A stretch of DNA of 64,000 nt, taken from NCBI RefSeq assembly GCF_023734775.1, contig NZ_AP025732.1:682001-746000 (forward strand), in the 5' to 3' direction. Of this stretch, positions 9,822 through 18,943 are shown piece by piece. The DNA is from Nostoc cf. commune SO-36 (lineage in GTDB: Bacteria; Cyanobacteriota; Cyanobacteriia; Cyanobacteriales; Nostocaceae). The notes below the pieces were generated by a model. The model was not told where the DNA came from and ran no database searches. It saw only the letters and a program-made list of their open reading frames with translations. Both the position numbers and the translations under genes were made by a program. Positions within the stretch are counted from its first letter, which is position 1; each line of letters opens with the position of its first letter.

Positions 9822-11562
9822 AAAATCCCAGGTCGGCTTTGGCTAGTTCAGCAGCAGCAAATACTTCTGCATCAGGTTTTTCTTCCCAGGCTGGCTCACC
9901 AATTTCTTCGTAAAAAGTTGCGTCGTAAGGTCGGGTACGTACTACTACTGGCATGGGAACAGCGTGACCCAATATTAAAGCTTGTTGCTTCGAGTCTAGC
10001 TTTGCCAAAACCGATCGCAGTCCGCTACCACCAGATACACCCGTAAAAATTGCCTCAATGTCTTTTTCATCATTGAGCAAAGCGGTAATGCGAGTCCCAA
10101 TCTGGGACATAATTTCATTATCTATCCCTGACGGGCGTTGATCAACTACCAAAAGTGTGACAAAATATTTCCGCAGTTCGCGGGCGATAGTCCCAAAGAT
10201 AGTACTTTGGACGATAGCCGGGTCAAGGAAACGATGCGCCTCTTCAATGGTAATCATCAATGGCGTGGGGCGATCGTTCGGGTTTTTGCTTTGCAGGAAT
10301 TTATCTGCTTTTTTGACATAATGCTCGTGAATACGGCGGGTGATCATATTCGTCACCAACATATAAGAGAGCATATTAGACTGGGAACCAAATTCTATCA
10401 CAACATTCTTCCCAGATTCCAGGCATTGCACAATTTTACTAATGTAATTATGGGGGCAAACCGCTCGCATATACTTCAAACTATCCATCCGCAAGAGTTT
10501 GCGCTGCAATGCCATAATCGAGCCTTTGTGTCCGCGCTTCTCATCGCAGAACATCTCGATTTCTTCGTTAGTCATATTCAACAACTGGACAATCCAAGAC
10601 TTGCCAAACTCGCTAAAGAGGATATTAGCGTTATCTAAGGCTGCGTCAGAGAGTCCTAAATCTCGGCTACATAACTTAATATCTTCAACTTCTATTTGCT
10701 CATAGCTCAAATAAAGTTCTTGGGCATCACGCACACCCCGGCGCTTTGTCGATTCCGGGTCGAGGGTGTAAACTTCGACTTTACTGGGAAAAAGTTGCTT
10801 TAATCCCTTAACTGTATTTACGTTCTTCCCTTCTGCAACGGCTTCCCAGCCATACTCCGAGTGCATATCAAAAATCAAGTTTACTGCGGCATTTTTACGG
10901 ATAACGCCAGCTAAAAGTAACCGTGTTAAAAAGGATTTACCAGTACCCGATTTCCCAAAGACTCCATTACTCCGTTCTACGAAGCGATTTAAATCGATAC
11001 AAACGGGCACATCCATATCCAAAGGTTTGCCGATGGAAAAATTGCGCCTTTGGGGGTCATCTTCCCAACCAAATACGCGGCGAAAATCGTCAACACTTGC
11101 ATCGTAAACTTGGCTAAAGTGGCTAGGAATAGTTTTGACAGGCAACAATTCCATCGTCGTGCTGGTTTGCGGCACAAATGAAGCCAAACCTGTCACCGAT
11201 GGGAGGAAGGGATTTACCGATTTGCCATTTGTTGGGGAGAAAGATTCTTCAGTTTCGGGAGTGAACATCAACATCGGCGCGAGGTTGATAGTACCATAAG
11301 TACCACTTCCGGCTAAAACATCTCGTAGAAAAGTGTCTTCCCAACTGGGGGGATTAGCAATAATTCGGGCATTAGCAGCTCCCAATGCTACATCTGTCAG
11401 CATACAAAAAAAACGCGATCGCATCCCTTGGACAACAAGAAACTTGCCCACCCGCATATCTTCTACAGAAATGTCAGGATGCAATCGTACTTCTAAACCT
11501 TCAGTTAGAGAACCTTGAATGACCGAACCTAATGGCTGTGCCGAATTCATCTGATTAGTCAT
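9820..11562 (-). CDS. HerA/DUF87-type ATP-binding protein
   Basis: 580 residues. The N-terminal 140 residues include a HAS-barrel-like beta region (GSVIQGSLTEGLEVRLHPD, VGKFLVVQG). A RecA-type ATPase follows with Walker A GKSGTGKS at about residues 203-210, NLIFDMHSEYGW shortly after, and a Walker B-like LMITIEEAHRFLDP near 435. The arginine-bearing VVDQRPSGIDNEIMSQIGTR completes the HerA/FtsK-like core. Family members are hexameric DNA translocases; archaeal HerA works with the NurA nuclease in end resection, but no NurA gene lies beside this one, so the partner here is unknown. The ATG at 11562 is followed by a second ATG four codons later. The gene stands alone between tandem-repeat spacers. 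Confidence 0.9.
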   Translation of the reverse strand: MTNQMNSAQPLGSVIQGSLTEGLEVRLHPDISVEDMRVGKFLVVQGMRSRFFCMLTDVALGAANARIIANPPSWEDTFLRDVLAGSGTYGTINLAPMLMFTPETEESFSPTNGKSVNPFLPSVTGLASFVPQTSTTMELLPVKTIPSHFSQVYDASVDDFRRVFGWEDDPQRRNFSIGKPLDMDVPVCIDLNRFVERSNGVFGKSGTGKSFLTRLLLAGVIRKNAAVNLIFDMHSEYGWEAVAEGKNVNTVKGLKQLFPSKVEVYTLDPESTKRRGVRDAQELYLSYEQIEVEDIKLCSRDLGLSDAALDNANILFSEFGKSWIVQLLNMTNEEIEMFCDEKRGHKGSIMALQRKLLRMDSLKYMRAVCPHNYISKIVQCLESGKNVVIEFGSQSNMLSYMLVTNMITRRIHEHYVKKADKFLQSKNPNDRPTPLMITIEEAHRFLDPAIVQSTIFGTIARELRKYFVTLLVVDQRPSGIDNEIMSQIGTRITALLNDEKDIEAIFTGVSGGSGLRSVLAKLDSKQQALILGHAVPMPVVVRTRPYDATFYEEIGEPAWEEKPDAEVFAAAELAKADLGF

Positions 11563-11652
11563 TTGTCATTTGTCATTGGTCATTGGTCATTGGTCATTTG
11601 TTTTTCTTCTCCATTCCCTATGCCCTACGCCCAATTCCCCATGCCCAATTAT
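11562..11652. repeat. Short tandem repeats (TCATTTG/TCATTGG) and CCCAATTCCCCATG series
   Basis: Two TCATTTG units, three TCATTGG units and a further TCATTTG run from the start codon of the HerA-like gene. They are followed by CCCTATGCCCTACGCCCAATTCCCCATGCCC, a GC-rich degenerate repeat, up to the GST stop codon. Both types are typical of Nostoc spacers. Confidence 0.7.
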
Positions 11653-12447
11653 CTAATCAATCTGAATGGAGGTTGGCGCACTTCCCGTTGATGAAGTGGT
11701 AGTAATTAATGGTTTGCGGAATTGGGCGTAAAGGCGATCGCGCCAGGTAAAGAATGGTTCATAATCTATATTCTCGGCAAAGATTGGCAATCCTTTACCT
11801 CTAATAGAAGCTGGTAAATCTAAATAGGGGCCAGAGGGGAACTTGAGCAATATCGATAAGCCAGCCACAGATAAGTCAGCTAAAGTCGGCTCATCTCCTG
11901 TTAAATAAGGACTATCTGCCAATAATAACGTTAAGGCTTCCAAGTCTTGTTTTAGGGATGCGATCGCAGACTGGATTACATCTGGGCTGTAACCAACGCC
12001 AAAACCGAACAGTGCCAGGAAATCACTAGGTACTCCTCCCACCAGACTTTTAAATATATCAGGTGTTGAGGTGGGTAATAAAGACTTACGAAAATTTTGA
12101 TCTTGACTTATGGCAGCAAATAGTGCTTTGCGACCTTTAATGCCTATAGACTCATCCGCCCATTCTTCTATTAATAAAGTTAAACCCCGTTGTTTGGGAT
12201 CTTGCGGTATTATTGGGCGATCGGGATATTCTAAGTCTAAATACTTAGCTATCTCCGTAGAATCCACAATATATTTATTCCGATCCTTTAATACTGGGAC
12301 TTGTCTTTGACCAGTCAGCCGGAACAGTTCTACTTGTCCAATCCCAGGCGTGACTTCTATTTTGCGGTAATCTAGTCCTTTAAAATCTAGAATTAGGCGC
12401 ACTTTCTCTGAGTATTGAGAGAGTTCCCATTGGTATAATTCCAGCAT
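11653..12447 (-). CDS. Glutathione S-transferase family protein
   Basis: 264 residues. The N-terminal thioredoxin-like domain (MLELYQWELSQYSEKVRLIL, RQVPVLKDRNKYIVDSTEIA) has the cis-proline VPVL glutathione-binding turn and the DSTEI gamma-glutamyl contact. An all-helical C-terminal domain follows with YLTGDEPTLADLSVAGLSIL. The likely role is conjugation or reduction of electrophiles with glutathione in the cytoplasm; the substrate cannot be read from the sequence. It shares orientation with the HerA-like gene downstream, but the 90-base repeat spacer makes an operon unlikely. The C-terminal 20 residues are Ser/Thr-rich and probably disordered. Confidence 0.9.
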   Translation of the reverse strand: MLELYQWELSQYSEKVRLILDFKGLDYRKIEVTPGIGQVELFRLTGQRQVPVLKDRNKYIVDSTEIAKYLDLEYPDRPIIPQDPKQRGLTLLIEEWADESIGIKGRKALFAAISQDQNFRKSLLPTSTPDIFKSLVGGVPSDFLALFGFGVGYSPDVIQSAIASLKQDLEALTLLLADSPYLTGDEPTLADLSVAGLSILLKFPSGPYLDLPASIRGKGLPIFAENIDYEPFFTWRDRLYAQFRKPLITTTSSTGSAPTSIQID

Positions 12448-13180
12448 TTATCTGTATACCTTGTAACTAGTCAACGGCTTAACTTTACAATTGTATCTTT
12501 AGTTTAAGTAATTTTTATTGGCATTAGTTGCTTAATTGTCTATTTAATTAAGATTAGAGTTTAACAGATGCCTAAAATTAGGCAAAATTATCGATTTTAA
12601 AAAATATTATTTTCTGATTGATTAAAATATCAAATAACTAAATAATTTAATTTGGCATATATCAAATAAACCGAACCGCTCCGTCGTGACTCTTCAGCCC
12701 TTACTTTAAGTTCTGTCACCTTTCGCCGATGTTAAGAGATTTAGGTAATTAATTTGTGTCTGTACTTTGATTGAGTAATCAATGGTTAATTTCCTCTATA
12801 GGATTCAAGATTTTTAAATCAATTATTTTACGTACCAACTTGTATACAAATTGGCTTTTAAGTATAATATTTTTTCCACGGTGATTGAAAATCACAACTT
12901 GTAGATGTAATATTTTCCCACTTTTATTAGAGTTGAGGCTACACCAAGTGAGGCTTTTTAGTTATTTTTGCTGTGATAGAGAAAATTTGCTCAATTTAAA
13001 TAAGATATGTGCTAGATATATCTCATACTTATCACCCCGATCTGAGGTTGGATATCCTAGCCTTATTACCACAAATTCTTCTAGTGAAAAATCTTACTTC
13101 CTTATTTCGTTAGATTTTGTGCATTACAAGATGTTATAAATCTTTATGTAGTGTGTGGAAAATAAAGACAAACAAAATTT
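12448..13180. other. Intergenic region between the GST and fasciclin genes
   Basis: About 730 AT-rich bases between divergent genes, so it must hold both promoters. A small palindrome GCCTAAAATTAGGC lies near 12570. A forward frame at 12885-13139 lacks a good start codon and any family resemblance, and I do not accept it. Nothing else was recognised. Confidence 0.5.
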
Positions 13181-14011
13181 ATGAAGACAAATTACAGCAA
13201 GTTGCTGACCACATTGGCAGGCATAGCAGGGTTTACTAGTTTCAGCCTTCTGATTACTTTACCATCTGATGCAAAATCCGCACTAAATCCTAGCCCCAGT
13301 GTTTTCAACGAAGCTCCTTATAACAAGGGTCAACGTGTTCAAGCAAATACTCAATATACACCTGCCGAGGCCCCTTCCGAAACAGAAAAGGGCAATAGCA
13401 AACGTCAACCAGTCGCACAAAACAGTGGTGGAAAGGTAAATCCCAGACCAAGTATTTTCAACGAGCCTCCCTATAACCGTGGTAGTGCTACACCTAGTGA
13501 GCCTGTACCTGCTAGCCCAAGTACTACCCCAGAAACTCAACCTACCACACCACCTACTACAACTCCCCCACAACCAGGGGCAAGAGACAATCAAGGCAAA
13601 AACTTGTTAGCGTTGGCAGAGTCAAACCCTTCTTTTACTACCTTAACCAAAGCTTTGAAAGCAGCAGGCTTGACCGGAGCTTTGCAAGGCAAAGATAACT
13701 TAACTATTTTTGCACCTACTGATGCAGCTTTTGCAAAGTTGCCAGCTGATGCTTTGCAAGAATTGTTAAAACCAGACAACAAAGAAGTATTGCTCAAGAT
13801 TTTAACTTACCACGTCGTATCTGGTAGGGTATTATCCACTGATTTGAAATCTGGCGAAGTTAAAAGTCTTGAAGGTGGCACAATCAACGTTAAAGTTGAT
13901 CCTGCTACTGGTGTTACCGTTAATGATGCTAAAGTTACCCAGGCAGATATCACAGGTAGCAACGGTGTTATCCACGCAATTGATCAGGTTATTTTACCTC
14001 CTGACTTGTAG
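13181..14011 (+). CDS. Secreted fasciclin-domain protein
   Basis: 276 residues. An N-terminal signal segment (LLTTLAGIAGFTSFSLLITL, then a probable cleavage near SDAKSA) indicates export. A low-complexity region of residues 36-140 is rich in Pro, Thr and Gln and contains two copies of a motif, NPSPSVFNEAPYNKG at about 36 and NPRPSIFNEPPYNRG at about 87. The C-terminal 130 residues form one fasciclin domain, with NLTIFAPTDAAFAKLPADAL, LKILTYHVVSGRVLSTDL and GSNGVIHAIDQVILPPDL. Fasciclin domains mediate adhesion or cell-envelope interactions; in cyanobacteria they are periplasmic or extracellular. The gene has its own promoter region and a terminator-like hairpin behind it. Confidence 0.93.
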   Translation: MKTNYSKLLTTLAGIAGFTSFSLLITLPSDAKSALNPSPSVFNEAPYNKGQRVQANTQYTPAEAPSETEKGNSKRQPVAQNSGGKVNPRPSIFNEPPYNRGSATPSEPVPASPSTTPETQPTTPPTTTPPQPGARDNQGKNLLALAESNPSFTTLTKALKAAGLTGALQGKDNLTIFAPTDAAFAKLPADALQELLKPDNKEVLLKILTYHVVSGRVLSTDLKSGEVKSLEGGTINVKVDPATGVTVNDAKVTQADITGSNGVIHAIDQVILPPDL

Positions 14012-14068
14012 TTTTTCAACATCAGTACAACCTATAGCAGACTAGGTTGGCATAAAATATTAATAGGA

Positions 14069-14108
14069 AAAAATTCCGTTCAGATATTATTTTGGACGGT
14101 TTTTTTGT
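14069..14108 (+). terminator. Probable terminator of the fasciclin gene
   Basis: AAAAAATTCCGTTC and GGACGGTTTTTTT can pair around an AT-rich loop, with the descending arm running into seven Ts. It lies about 60 bases behind the stop codon. Confidence 0.55.
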
Positions 14109-14259
14109 AATAAAGTGAGTTAAATTAGCAGCCGCGCCTACAAATTAGAGCAGATTGATATTAAGTTTGGCTAATCACTTTTCATTAAAAGCTCTTTGCG
14201 TGCCCTTGCTCTGGCCTCAGCCTAAATAATAAGTCTTTATATGACGCATACCAGACAGA

Positions 14260-14277
14260 AACAATTCATGTATTGTT
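14260..14277. promoter_or_regulatory. Palindrome upstream of metallothionein, candidate metal-sensor operator
   Basis: AACAAT-TCATGT-ATTGTT is a 6+6 bp inverted repeat 32 bases before the smtA start codon. SmtB/ArsR-family repressors bind imperfect AT-rich dyads in this position in Synechococcus. The match to that operator is only general, and no smtB-like gene is visible nearby. Confidence 0.3.
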
Positions 14278-14308
14278 AAAGTAATCTCAACAGGAAATGG
14301 AGAAAGTT

Positions 14309-14470
14309 ATGACAACCGTAACCCAAATGAAATGCGCCTGTCCGACTTGCCTGTGTATCGTTTCACTTGAGGATGCTATTAAAGAAGACGGCAAACACTA
14401 TTGCTCCCAAGGCTGTGCTGAAGGTCATAAAACTATTAAAGGCTGTAGTCACGGAGGCTGTGGCTGTTGA
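14309..14470 (+). CDS. smtA: Bacterial metallothionein SmtA
   Basis: A 53-residue protein starting MTTVTQMKCACPTCLC with a GGAG ribosome site just upstream. It has nine cysteines (C9, C11, C14, C16, C32, C36, C46, C51, C53) and histidines H40 and H48 in the spacing known for cyanobacterial SmtA, which builds a Zn4Cys9His2 cluster. The central YCSQGCAEGH segment is the zinc-finger-like half. Its role is binding and buffering of zinc and possibly cadmium in the cytosol. It is monocistronic. A palindrome 32 bases upstream may be the metal-responsive operator. The order and number of ligands match the family closely, so the identification is firm. Confidence 0.95.
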   Translation: MTTVTQMKCACPTCLCIVSLEDAIKEDGKHYCSQGCAEGHKTIKGCSHGGCGC

Positions 14471-14477
14471 TATGTAG

Positions 14478-14508
14478 AGTGCGTTAGCTGAAAGCGTAAC
14501 GCACCATT
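14478..14508 (+). terminator. Hairpin downstream of smtA (GTGCGTTA...TAACGCAC)
   Basis: Perfect 8-bp inverted repeat around GCTGAAAGCG starting a few bases after the metallothionein stop. No T-run follows, so it is either a dispersed Nostoc palindrome or a processing/termination hairpin. A nearly identical palindrome forms the recA terminator at 23683. Confidence 0.5.
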
Positions 14509-14585
14509 CAAGATGCGTACTTTCAGCTAACATAACGCCAGTTGCTATAACAAAGAAACAAGCTAAACCTCTGGTAGAGAGGGGA

Positions 14586-14628
14586 AGAGAAGTTTTGAGC
14601 CGAGGCTTCCTCGGCTCAAAACTTCTCT
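14586..14628. terminator. Perfect 20-bp stem hairpin between smtA and hemL
   Basis: AGAGAAGTTTTGAGCCGAGG is followed by the loop CTT and its exact inverse complement. The genes on both sides converge here, so it is placed to stop transcription from either. There is no U-tract on either strand, so an mRNA-stabilising or repeat function is also possible. Confidence 0.6.
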
Positions 14629-14667
14629 AGTCAACACATTGGCTCCCCTACTTTGGCTAGGTTCGTA

Positions 14668-15967
14668 TTACAGGCTAGACATTACATCCCGTGCAACTGC
14701 TAAAGTCTGCTCAATATCTTCTTCAGTGTGAGCAAAAGACGTAAACCCAGCCTCAAATTGAGAAGGTGCTAAGTAAACACCGCGCTCTAACATACCCCGA
14801 TGGAAGCGTCCGAATTTGGCTGTATCAGACTTTTTCGCATCTTCGTAGTTATGAACTGGGCCAGAGGTAAAGAATAAGCCAAACATTGCGCTGATTTGAC
14901 CACCGCAAACCGCATGACCAGTTTCTTTGGCAATTAGTAGCAAACCATCAGCTAGCTTTTTAGTAATCCGCTCAAGATACTCGTAAGTACCTGGCTTTTG
15001 CAGCAATTCTAAAGTCTTAATGCCAGCAGTCATCGCCAAAGGATTACCTGAAAGTGTCCCAGCTTGATATACGGGGCCGGCAGGCGCAACCATTGACATA
15101 ATATCTCGACGACCGCCATAAGCTCCCACTGGCAAACCACCACCAATCACCTTACCCAAAGTTGTTAAATCGGGAGTGACGCCAAATTTTTCTTGAGCGC
15201 CACCATAAGCAATGCGGAAGCCTGTCATCACTTCGTCAAATACCAATAACGCTCCATACTCGTGAGTTAGTTCCCGTAATCCTTCTAGGAAGCCAGCGTC
15301 AGGCGCAATAAATCCAGCATTGCCGACGACTGGCTCAAGAATGACACCGGCAATCTCGTCGCGGTTTTCTTCAAATAAAGCTTTGACTGCTTCTAGGTCA
15401 TTGAAAGGTGCAGTTAGAGTGGTGCTAGTTGCTGCTTTAGGAACTCCTGGTGAGTCTGGCAAACCAAGTGTAGCAACACCAGAACCCGCCTTTACTAGAA
15501 ACGCATCGGCGTGTCCGTGGTAGCAACCTTCAAACTTGATGATTTTCTCCCGGTTGCTGAAAGCCCGCATCAGCCGCAAAACTCCCATACAAGCTTCAGT
15601 TCCAGAATTAACAAATCTGACCATTTCGATGCTAGGAACGGCATCGATGACCATTTCTGCCAAAACATTTTCTAGGACTGAGGGAGCGCCGAAACTAGTA
15701 CCTTTTTCTAAAGCTTCATGCAAGGCTGCAATTACCTCTGGATGAGCATGGCCGCAAATAGCTGGGGCCCCAAGTGCCTACATAGTCTATGTATTGATTG
15801 CCATCTACATCCCAAATATACGCGCCTTTGACACGATCAAAAACGATAGGTTGTCCACCTACAGATTTAAAGGCACGAACTGGAGAACTGACTCCTCCGG
15901 GCATGAGGTTTTGAGCCGCCGCAAAGACTTCTTGTGATTTTGTTGTTTTAATTGTGGTATTTACCAA
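14668..15967 (-). CDS. hemL: Glutamate-1-semialdehyde 2,1-aminomutase, one frameshift
   Basis: HemL is the PLP enzyme converting glutamate-1-semialdehyde to 5-aminolevulinate, the precursor of haem, chlorophyll and bilins. The N-terminal part starts at ATG 15967 ([20 protein letters not shown], then [20 protein letters not shown]). The reading frame then breaks at about 15770, where GGGGCCCC has one C too many. Removing it restores [20 protein letters not shown] and leads into the rest ([12 protein letters not shown] onward). The PLP lysine is in [18 protein letters not shown]. Repaired, it is about 432 residues, the family length. Because this step is normally essential, a sequencing error is more likely than a dead gene unless a second hemL exists. 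Confidence 0.92.
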
Positions 15968-16197
15968 AGTTCTCTCCTAACAGTGGGCAATAAAAAGCTC
16001 TATCTTAGGATAGGATCAAACACTGCTTAGAATTTCTATCCTATAAAATTAGCGGAACCAAAAAAATAACATTATGTTATGCAAGTCCAATGAAGACTTG
16101 ACTTTAGATATTTAATTCAAAAAAAATGTACCAGCTGCACTATTCTGAATGGTATCGTGAATCCATAAATTATTCTCATTAGAGCAAACTAGCTGGT

Positions 16198-16848
16198 ATG
16201 TCTTTTAACGATTCGCGATCGCTGCATTACACCATCCCGGTTGAGAAAATTCGCTACGATGAACGAGGTTTAGTGCCTGCAATTGTCCAAGATTATTTGG
16301 ATGGTACTGTCCTGATGATGGCGTGGATGAATCAGGAGTCGTTACAAAAAACTTTAGAAACTGAAGAAACTTGGTTTTGGAGTCGTTCCCGGCAAGAGTT
16401 TTGGCATAAAGGGGCGACTTCTGGACATATTCAAAAAGTGCAAAGTATTCGTTATGACTGTGATAGTGATGCGTTGCTCATCGGGGTAGAGCAATTAGGA
16501 GATGTTGCTTGCCATACCGGAGAACGCAGTTGCTTTCACCAAATAGAAGGAAAAATTGCCGCACCACCAGGTGATACATTGTCACAATTGTTTCAAATAA
16601 TATGCGATCGCCGCGATAATCCTACTGAAAGTTCTTATACCTGTAAACTATTTGCAGGTGGCGATAACAAAATTTTGAAAAAGATTGGTGAAGAAACCGC
16701 CGAGGTAGTAATGGCCTTTAAGGATGATGAAGCAGATGCGATCGCAGGTGAAGTGGCCGATTTACTATATCATACTTTGGTTGCCTTAGCTCACCATCAA
16801 GTTGATTTAAAATCTGTATATCGCAAGTTGCAAGAACGTCGTCAATAG
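16198..16848 (+). CDS. hisIE: Bifunctional phosphoribosyl-AMP cyclohydrolase / phosphoribosyl-ATP pyrophosphatase
   Basis: 216 residues with two histidine-biosynthesis domains. HisI covers residues 15-125 ([34 protein letters not shown]) with zinc ligands C88, C105 and C112 and the magnesium-binding DCDSD around 87-91. HisE covers residues 128-215, with the MazG-like acidic helices [20 protein letters not shown] and [16 protein letters not shown]. It catalyses steps 2 and 3 of histidine synthesis: hydrolysis of PR-ATP to PR-AMP and ring opening to ProFAR. The length is normal. The ATG at 16198 gives [18 protein letters not shown]. The gene stands alone, as histidine genes usually do in cyanobacteria. 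Confidence 0.96.
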   Translation: MSFNDSRSLHYTIPVEKIRYDERGLVPAIVQDYLDGTVLMMAWMNQESLQKTLETEETWFWSRSRQEFWHKGATSGHIQKVQSIRYDCDSDALLIGVEQLGDVACHTGERSCFHQIEGKIAAPPGDTLSQLFQIICDRRDNPTESSYTCKLFAGGDNKILKKIGEETAEVVMAFKDDEADAIAGEVADLLYHTLVALAHHQVDLKSVYRKLQERRQ

Positions 16849-16908
16849 AGCAAAAAACAAGTCATTTTAGCGTTGGGAGTATATTACTCAGCTAAAATTC
16901 GATTGAGA

Positions 16909-18207
16909 TTACTGTAAAATTGCCACAGCGATCGCTACACTCAAGATGAAGCACAGCCAAAAACTACTGGTAATAATTTGCGGATGATCTAATGCCCATC
17001 CACCCAAGGGATGACCAATAAAAGAGCCAACAGCCCAGCACAAAGCGTTGATGGAAAAATAAACGCCGCGTTGATTTTCCGGGGCTAACTCAGTGACTAA
17101 AGAGGCAGCAGATGGCGTATAGGAGACAATCGCCACAGCAAATACTCCCAATGCCAATATTACCCAAACCAGATGATGAGATGGGGCAGTACCGCTTATC
17201 CAAATCAGCCCAAAACCAATTGCCCAAAGAATGGCGGAAACAGTCAGCGCGAGTGTGTGAGAGCAGCGTTTTAAGATGCTAGTTACAGGCAACTGGCAGA
17301 TGATGGCGAACACCAGATGGCAAGCAAATAATCCGCTAATCGTAGTTTGAGCAAATCCTTCGGTAGTACTTTCGACAAAAACAAAGTTTTTGAAATAAAG
17401 CGGCAGGGTGCTGTGGATTTGAGAAATATAGATTGTAAAAAATATATTAACTGCTATGTAGACAAGGAAACGGCGATGTCTGGCGACAAGCTGCTTCTCT
17501 TCGAGAGGCTTCGCCAACGTATCTACGCTTAATACTGCCATCCAAGAAGCAAAAAGTTCTATTTTTTCAGATTCCTCTATCTGCTGTTGTTCAGTTTCAC
17601 TAATTCCTACATAGACAACCCCAAAAAACACCATAAAAGAAATGGCATCAATCACAAACAGCCAGCGATAATTTCCAACGATCGCAATCAAAAACCCAGC
17701 TAGCACAATTCCGATCGCTAACCCAAGATTATCAGCTAGTCGTGCGATCGCAAAAGTTTCGCGGCGATTGTCAATTTGGCTAGCGTCAGCAACCAGAGCT
17801 TCAGCAGCCGGCCAGTAGAACCCTATCCCTAAACCGCTAATCAAACTCCCAATTACTAAAATTGTAAAATTATTGGTTGCAGCTAAAACTAGAGAAGCAA
17901 TTGCTGAAATCGCCGTGGCCAGCAACAAAGTGCGGCGGCGTCCCCAGTATTCAGAATCAGCCAAAGAACCACCTACAATCCGCCCGACAACGCCGGAAAT
18001 CGAGGCGCTACCCAAGGCTACCCCAACACTGGTTGCAGATAAACCAAGTTGATTGACAAAAAAGATGGGGGCGTAAAACAGGGTAAAACCAGTACCAACT
18101 TCCGAGAGAAATCTACCAATTGCGAAAATCCAGACCTGGGGATGTATCGAGGGCAACCACGATGATAGCTGAGATTGAGAAGCTAATTTCATGAGTTTAA
18201 ATGTCAT
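16909..18207 (-). CDS. Major facilitator superfamily transporter
   Basis: 432 residues with about twelve hydrophobic helices. After the first helix pair the MFS motif A-like loop appears as GGSLADSEYWGRRRTLLLAT, followed by LISGLGIGFYWPAAEALVAD. A cytoplasmic loop of about 50 residues (ETEQQQIEESEKIELFASWM) separates the two six-helix halves, and the second half has AIVSYTPSAASLVTELAPEN. The family moves small solutes or drugs by proton-coupled antiport or symport in the cytoplasmic membrane; the substrate is unknown. The start could be ATG 18207 or a few codons in (MKLASQ). It is convergent with hisIE. Confidence 0.9.
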   Translation of the reverse strand: MTFKLMKLASQSQLSSWLPSIHPQVWIFAIGRFLSEVGTGFTLFYAPIFFVNQLGLSATSVGVALGSASISGVVGRIVGGSLADSEYWGRRRTLLLATAISAIASLVLAATNNFTILVIGSLISGLGIGFYWPAAEALVADASQIDNRRETFAIARLADNLGLAIGIVLAGFLIAIVGNYRWLFVIDAISFMVFFGVVYVGISETEQQQIEESEKIELFASWMAVLSVDTLAKPLEEKQLVARHRRFLVYIAVNIFFTIYISQIHSTLPLYFKNFVFVESTTEGFAQTTISGLFACHLVFAIICQLPVTSILKRCSHTLALTVSAILWAIGFGLIWISGTAPSHHLVWVILALGVFAVAIVSYTPSAASLVTELAPENQRGVYFSINALCWAVGSFIGHPLGGWALDHPQIITSSFWLCFILSVAIAVAILQ

Positions 18208-18258
18208 GATTTACTGACATTTTTGTAATTCTTATCATTGGCTACAATTTTCCTCACT

Positions 18259-18300
18259 CATTCCACAGGGTTTCCACAGGGATTTTAACAGTTTTCCACA
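18259..18300 (+). promoter_or_regulatory. Cluster of three DnaA-box-like sites
   Basis: Three same-direction nonamers, CATTCCACA (18259-18267), GTTTCCACA (18270-18278) and TTTTCCACA (18292-18300), resemble the cyanobacterial DnaA box TTTTCCACA. They lie about 50 bases upstream of the MFS transporter gene and about 380 before the DUF2811 gene. Neither dnaA nor dnaN is in the window, so this may be a DnaA-titration or regulatory site rather than an origin. Confidence 0.4.
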
Positions 18301-18678
18301 GGTACTCAACGAGCCAATGAGCTTCTTGCCGTCTGACTGGGGATTGTTAAATAACAGTACTAACAAACTTGAAGGACTGAGTTTTTATAAAGTAAAGTAA
18401 CGAAAAATGACCTTAAAGGCTTATTCTTTCGTTCGTATTTATTTTTTATACAATCGTTTTTAACATTTCGCAGCATTGACAAACCCACCCCCTCTTGGCG
18501 CACAATGATTCGGCTTGCTTTTGTAATTCGTTCAACCGTTGGCATCAAATGTGTAAAATATATTACCTGAGATGTGGGCGCAGATTGTCGGGCTAGCAAA
18601 AGAGTGGTGAGGAAGCCAATTGGCGCTTTACTGCAAGCAACTTGTCCCTCTTGATTATCCTCATAGGAGGAAAATCTC

Positions 18679-18897
18679 ATGAAATCAACGGTTAGCATCT
18701 TTACAGAAATTCCCGAAACACTCCACGAATCCTTAAAAAACTACTTAGAAACCCATCCTGATTGGGATGAAAACAGAGTATTGACGGCGGCCTTATCATT
18801 GTTTTTACTCCAAAATGGGGATAGTGATCGCCGTGCAGCCCGAGTCTATCTGGAAACTTTGTTTCACCACTCCTCAGTAGAAATTCCCAGGGACTGA
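18679..18897 (+). CDS. DUF2811 family small protein
   Basis: 72 residues starting MKSTVSIFTEIPETLHESLK, with a GGAGGAAAATCTC ribosome site about 7 bases upstream. It contains NYLETHPDWDENRVLTAALS and LFLLQNGDSDRRAARVYLET, the conserved pattern of cyanobacterial DUF2811. The predicted fold is a beta strand followed by two helices, reminiscent of ribbon-helix-helix proteins, which suggests but does not prove nucleic-acid binding. No partner toxin or operon gene is adjacent. Function unknown. Confidence 0.85.
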   Translation: MKSTVSIFTEIPETLHESLKNYLETHPDWDENRVLTAALSLFLLQNGDSDRRAARVYLETLFHHSSVEIPRD

Positions 18898-18943
18898 TTC
18901 ACCCGCAACAGCTAATTTACTAGAACCCCATAGATACTGGGAT

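Noticed and set aside
10138..10638. 166-codon plus-strand ORF inside the HerA-like gene
   Set aside because: Antisense to a well-conserved ATPase domain; no independent evidence.
12885..13139. 84-codon ORF upstream of the fasciclin gene
   Set aside because: No ATG or ribosome site at its start, biased AT-rich composition and no recognisable family.
18360..18698. 112-codon minus-strand ORF overlapping the DUF2811 start
   Set aside because: It runs over the ribosome site and start of the DUF2811 gene on the opposite strand and I recognise no family. The middle part (SQVIYFTHLMPTVERI) looks faintly protein-like, so it is not fully excluded.
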